The translations under genes and the position numbers were made by a program. Shown piece after piece: positions 57,636 through 64,000 of a DNA stretch of 64,000 nt. The stretch is taken from assembly GCF_029784135.1 (NCBI RefSeq), contig NC_073746.1, positions 108,532,661 to 108,596,660 on the forward strand, given 5' to 3'. Origin of the DNA: Toxorhynchites rutilus septentrionalis (Eukaryota; Arthropoda; Insecta; Diptera; Culicidae). Within the stretch, counting starts at the first letter, position 1. Each line of letters starts with the position of its first letter. The notes under the pieces were generated by a model. The model was not told where the DNA came from. It saw only the letters and a list, made by a program, of their open reading frames with translations, and did no database searches.

Positions 57636-58380
57636 TAGGGTGCCAATGAATGCATGGGAAAAATCGACCCTAAAATTTCAAAAACTTTCAAAAGCTATAC
57701 AAAATGTTCACCACCTCGAAAAAAAGCTCTATGCTAAATTTAAGCTCAATCGGACTTTAGGGAGAGGGCGCAAAGCGGTCAAAGTTTGAGCTTTTTGAAA
57801 ATCGAAAAATCACCCAAAGGGGGAGTAAAGGAAATGGGGGATTTCGAAAAAAATTTTTTGATGCCGAATGTCTTAAAATGGCGTGAAACGTCGAGATCTA
57901 GTGTCATCTCGAAAAAAAAAAGTTTCAAAAATCGGCACTCTGGGACTTTTTTCCGAATACGAAACGAAAAGTATGGTTTAGGGTACTGTGTGAATCACCG
58001 GGCTCCGTGGGATATGCTGCTTTGCCCCGAGACTCACAAACACGTCTTGCTCTCCAATGGCTGTAACAAGGAAGGGGTACGTTATCCACAACATGTTTTT
58101 TTTTAAACCTAGATTTTCGGTGATTTTTCGTTTTTCAAAAAAACTCAAATTTTAACGTTTGTGACACCAGTAAATGAAGTCCGAAAGAGCTAATATTTTG
58201 CATAGGGTATATTATCGTGCAAATCAATATTTCGTAGCAAGTTCCGAATGAAAAATCGAGACAACTATTTTTATTGGCACCCTAAACCATACTTTTCGTT
58301 TCCTATTCCGAAATACCCAGAGTGCCGATTTTTGACAAAATTTTTTTTTTCGAGATGACACTAGATCTCGACGACTCTAT
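57636..58380. mobile_element. MITE-like element with perfect 12-bp ends and a long hairpin
   Basis: TAGGGTGCCAAT at 57636-57647 is matched by ATTGGCACCCTA at 58273-58284. A second inverted pair of about 93 bp (about 57889-57981 and 58281-58376) overlaps the right end: CGAGATCTAGTGTCATCTCG, AATCGGCACTCTGGG and GAAAAGTATGGTTTAGGGT recur in reverse. The 106-codon frame inside (57786-58106) is not supported as a gene. Confidence 0.65.
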
Positions 58381-58506
58381 ACAGCGAGCAATCAACAGTA
58401 CATGGTCATGCTGAGGCTGAGAATTGATTTGAAAATATAATTCCTTTTCTATGCTACATTCGAATAACTGGAGCAATTTAATGCCTCTAATTCAAGACAT
58501 TATTAT

Positions 58507-59635
<1,129 letters not shown>

Positions 59636-61200
59636 CCAAAGCATCTCCGTCTAATGAACGATTAAGTGCAAAGCCACAGCAATACAAACCAAGAAGAAGA
59701 GAAAAGTCAACAAAATGAGCCAAAAGGAAGTAAGTAGAAAATAAAATAAATCTCATCAAAATGTAACGAAAATCCAGAAACACCAACTTCAAGGCAAAAG
59801 CCACAATCCTACAGCACTATCGGAATCACCAAAGGTATGATTCAGTAAAACCAAACCAAAGGTTCATTCCAGAACCACCAAAAATTTGACAGAGAATTAA
59901 TTTTACGAGACATCTAGTTCATTTTCCGGGTAGAAAAGATTCAATTCATCTTACAGTTTTCTTAAGCTGATATGCGGATAGTCCCTTATTTAGCCTGAAA
60001 AACAAATAAATGAACATAATCGAACTTGATTCCGGATTTTAGATTCTATATTTTGGATTCTGGATTGTTTGGAATTGGTTTATCTAAACGAATTCAACGC
60101 ACATCCATCTTCGATTCTATCGGAGGTAATGAGATTCCGCCATATCTTTGAACTATATTCACCTTGTCCAATTTTTCTACAACAAGAACAGATAATATCC
60201 AACCAAATCTATTTTCCACTCGTGTCTATTCTTCACACGACACGAAAATATGTCTTCATTAAACTTCACTCAATAAAATTCCAAGTTTTCGGTCAGAAAC
60301 AATGATTTGAATATTTCACAAAATTATAAAAAAAATCTCGGAATGTCCTTACAATGCCTTCACTCAATTATTATTCACAGTAATTACTTGAAATCTCAAA
60401 AAAAGGTAGACGAAGTTTTTTCATAGATTTTTACAAACTAACTCAAAACCCAAAAGACCTACAAAATTTAGATCTATGAATTATTTACTTTGTTATAAAA
60501 AAAATATAAAAAAAATGTAATTGCACAAAAATTATGTTTTTTCAAACAGTATTTTTTTCAAATTCTAAAAAAAAAAGTATATGATGCCCTTCTTCCAATG
60601 TGTGGATGACTTGTGGGTTTTTGTATCAACTATTCATATTTTTTTGGACTTAAAAAACATTGTTTGAGAAAAAATAATGTTAATTATTGAAATTATTTTT
60701 TTGGGTATTTATTCCTTTTCATATTTTTAAATAAAAACCCATATTTGACATTTGTTTTCAGCGCTTTTTTTAAATTGAATTATTTTTCGAATACAATTAA
60801 GGCTGAATAAATTGATTGATGTTATAGGTATCCAGGTTCATTTCAAGTCCGTGGAAAAAAAATTCCGGAAGAAACTTACGAATAAAGTATAGTCATCACA
60901 ACCAAGTTCAAACTAGAATAGTGTGAATACGGTATTGACCCGGAAGAGTATTCGGTAGCCATTATACCACAAGTATCACTTTGTACAGGGAGAAGATAAC
61001 CTGATAAGCCTTACCTCTCTTGTTATGCCGACGAGACTGAGCGGCAACACGAAGGATGTCAATCAATATTGAGCCAAGCAGTGTTCCCAACAACATCGCA
61101 TAATAACTAATTGAGGGGGAAGGATACCGACAATACTAATCCCTGTATACACCTCACAAATAGCACAAATATTGATTTCGAATGATTCGTACAAATTTTA
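59636..61200. other. AT-rich unassigned stretch
   Basis: No gene. 60590-60700 (CTTCCAATGTGTGGATGACT, then TTTTTTGGACTTAAAAAAC) is a decayed match to the core of the MITE at 37266-38055. Confidence 0.4.
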
Positions 61201-64000
61201 TTTTCCTCTAACAAAAACACACTCATTTTATACATAAGACGGACCTGTCTCGAAGCAAGTCAGCCAAAGCCCGACTATCGCATGAATTTCAATCATTTCC
61301 GAGCCGACATGTGAAAAGATAAATCTAAATCTCTCGAACACTCTTATTATTGCCAACATCTTCTTCCCGGCGGTGCAAAAATCTGCTCTCCATGGCGTCC
61401 TCCTTATCTTAATCGGAAAAGTCATTTCCATTGAATATTCTCCGCTCGTTTCTGCGGAGTCAAAGAGTTCGACAGAATTTGGTCGTAAATCAAGCGCCGC
61501 TTCTCGCTCCTCTAGTCCATTCTCTCCCGACTCTCTATCTTTTCCGGGGAAATTCAATCCCTATGACAAGCTATTTTCCCCGGCTTCGATAGCCGGGGAC
61601 CTCAGCGTGTCGGGTGCACAGATATGTCTGTTCATATTCCAGGAAGCAACTCTCGGCCGGGTACATTGAAGCATCCTACCCGCGATGATGTGCGCGAAGA
61701 TGGAGCCGTGGCGCGAGGAGCAGAAGGCCACCATTGCATTGCCCCAGCATGGAACAAGTTGAGAAATTGAAGCACGTAATTGAATGTATTTATGTTCGCA
61801 TGAAAGCGTAATATGTGTGCCACGTAATAAAGTATCGAGCTGTTCCCGAGTTTGCCGATCGTTCTGGGCCCAGCGGTGGGGGCTTCTTCGCTCCTAATGT
61901 AACAGTTAATGGCAAACGGAAGGATGTTGTTCCGCTTGAAGCGCAATCGAACAGATACCGGCGCACCCTCGAAGGGAAAAAAGCGGTGTGTGGTGTATAT
62001 GAAATATGTGCATCGACTCGCAATCTGCCGGGAGTCCATGAGGATACTTATGCAGATAGATTGAATGAAGAGTTCCCAATCAGACGCCGACAAATGGCCG
62101 GATGCTATATATTTTTATGAGCACGTTTGCTGAATAGGTACTGATTGCTCTCCTCTGAAGATGAATAAAAAAAATGTCACTGGAGGAATGTCTAATATAC
62201 ATTTGTCAACAGATATTCGATTTTACAATACATTGCATTGAACATAATTTTGTTCTCCCATCTTCTAACAGGACGGGAATTGGTAAACGTGGAAAAATCC
62301 AACACATCTCACAATTTTTCATCGGGATTCTACAGTTTCCAAGAGTGATGATTTTGATGACACAAATTGGAAGAAATGGAAATTCAAAGATTTTTATTGC
62401 GAACAATTTAGTAATTGTCTATAATTCAATCAATCACACACGCCTCCAAATATATTGATCTATAGTGAATTGAAACCATAGCACATATCCAACTGTTTAG
62501 AAACAAATGCAGATGCCTCAAGGGGTTAGAAGATTTGGCTGCAATCAGCAAACAAATACGAAACTCTCTGATCACACCCATTCTTATTCAAATAAATGAG
62601 CTTCATGAGTAACCCGGTTGCGCCCGTTGGCTGATATAACCCGCACAATACTCTGCTAACCAGATAATACGTGAAAACTTTCCGGTTGATAGCAGCTTCA
62701 AAGAAGCCACAAGAAGCGAAAATGTTCAGTCATCACTCTACCGACCCGGGACCGGTTCGGCCCTTCCCCTGTGTATGGGGAAGGTATCATGAAAAGTTAT
62801 ATAATCGCAAGGTATTAGAATATAAATCCGAGGGTTCATTTGTAGTCCGGCAACAGACAGAATTCTCTGAACTGTGTCAAAAGGAAGCTTACTTGGAAAA
62901 GGAGCGGTTTTCTCAAAATCAACTTACAACAAGCTGTGCGCTCCACCATACATCGGGTAACAGTTTTTTGACATACATCTCAACAACACCCTTTTTCACA
63001 AGATTCTTTCGTAATTTCAAGTGCTGTTTGACCCCATTTCACTTCATTTTTGCCATCTCTTCGGTGCAACCTGCAGAAATGATAGCTCTCAAAGAGTCCA
63101 TCAAACAGAGATAGGAATGCCGATAGAGGAGGTGTGCGATGAGGTGTCATTAATGAGATTAAACTGCTACATTTGCACAGATGAACCGAATCAAAGAAGT
63201 TTTTTTGTTTGTCAAAAATTCAAAATTGTTGTTCATATGAGGAAATACCACCATTTACAGGGGTTGATTTTCAACTCATTTATGAACCTTGCAACGCGAT
63301 GTCGTGATTCCACGTTAATGAGTTTTCATTCCGCTACACAAAAATCTCCGCGCTCGGAATCAATTACTGTCATAAAGTGGCAAAATGGGTTGAATGGCTC
63401 CTCCAGATTGCTTCCGCTCTAATGAACTGCGGCATCCGCTGTAGCGCACATAAACAACAGTAGTGAACTTCAAAATGGCAAATTTTTATGATTATGCCAC
63501 AAGTTCCCTCCCTCGGTCGAACTACGTTGTTCAAGGCTCAAAGGTCTCCGAAACATAATTCTCGTGATAAAGCGGAAAAATTTTATTACGGCTCAAGGTG
63601 ATGCGTTAATTAAATATAATGGGCTCAACTCTCAACAGCAAACAACACAGGAGGAAATTATTTTATAATGACGAACCCAAACCATGGCTTTGATTAGCCT
63701 CCGACAACGAGGAAATGCAATGCACACGTCATAGAAATGCGACACTAATGATATTTTTCCTTGCGCTAAAAAGGGCAGCACATCAATTTTGCATCCGCTA
63801 CCGATAGCTCCACCCACACAATGTCCTCGTCCTCGAACTGGCAACATATACAGCGGGAATGGACCTTGACACAAGCAGCATAAACCAAAACGGCCGAATT
63901 GGAGCCCTGATAATGTCAAGTGTTTTCCTCATCGGGTGGAATAAAAAATAAAAAAGGAAAACAGATCAAATCCGAAAATGTCAACGAGTATTAAAGTATC
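61201..64000. other. Unassigned right flank
   Basis: Several frames of 95-153 codons (61228-61557 minus, 61632-62093 minus, 62671-63114 plus, 63021-63422 plus) overlap others on the opposite strand, have no family motif and no supporting splice or promoter context. None is called. Base composition is somewhat less AT-rich than to the left, so unannotated exons or UTRs remain possible. Confidence 0.35.

Noticed and set aside
61228..63422. Several frames of 95-153 codons as host genes
   Set aside because: They overlap frames on the opposite strand, lack family motifs and have no splice or promoter support.

Overview
The window looks like euchromatic, repeat-rich DNA of a dipteran, most likely a culicine mosquito (Aedes or Culex type). 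This is inferred from the mix of I-type LINEs with a C-terminal RNase H, a CR1/Jockey-like LINE, a tRNA-headed SINE, mariner remnants and many MITEs, with GT-AG introns in the few gene-like stretches. There is no operon structure, no CRISPR array and nothing prokaryotic. Species cannot be fixed from the sequence alone.

Layout. 1-1.2 kb: unrecognised. 1.2-6.2 kb: two copies of a 2.48-kb repeat that carries pieces of a histone gene cluster, one inserted inside the other in opposite orientation. Each full unit has two broken H2A genes and three histone mRNA 3' stem-loops. 6.2-6.8 kb: a two-exon gene-like model on the minus strand with one in-frame stop. 10.6-12.3 kb: a pogo-like TA-flanked element containing a SINE. 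16.0-19.9 kb: a DNA transposon with about 0.8-kb inverted repeats and a broken transposase-like gene, invaded by a truncated LINE with a clear target duplication. 20.2-21.3 kb: an 8-bp satellite. 21.8-22.7 kb: a second pogo-like MITE. 23.85-26.3 kb: a third full copy of the histone repeat. 30.4-34.05 kb: a frameshifted CR1/Jockey-like LINE with an inverted piece of itself just upstream. 34-38 kb: MITEs. 40.6-41.6 kb: the best candidate for a host protein-coding exon. 42.7-45.4 kb: mariner remnant and two MITEs. 46.0-50.2 kb: an I-type LINE with an intact RT/RNase H frame, inserted in ORF1 of an older LINE. 50.6-52.9 kb: a relative of the 16-kb transposon with a hAT MITE inside. 53.1-55.7 kb: weak coding traces. 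56.2-58.4 kb: SINE, tandem repeats, dead mariner and a hairpin element. 58.5-59.6 kb: about 1.13 kb of perfect (ATC)n. The remainder to 64 kb is unrecognised.

The most unusual object is the histone-derived repeat. It kept histone promoter-like sequence, H2A coding segments and replication-dependent histone 3'-end signals, and it moved as a unit: three copies with the same ends in A-rich sites, one nested in another. Most long reading frames in the window come from this repeat, from simple-sequence DNA or from transposons. Only the 40.6-kb exon, and less surely the 6.3-kb model, look like host genes.
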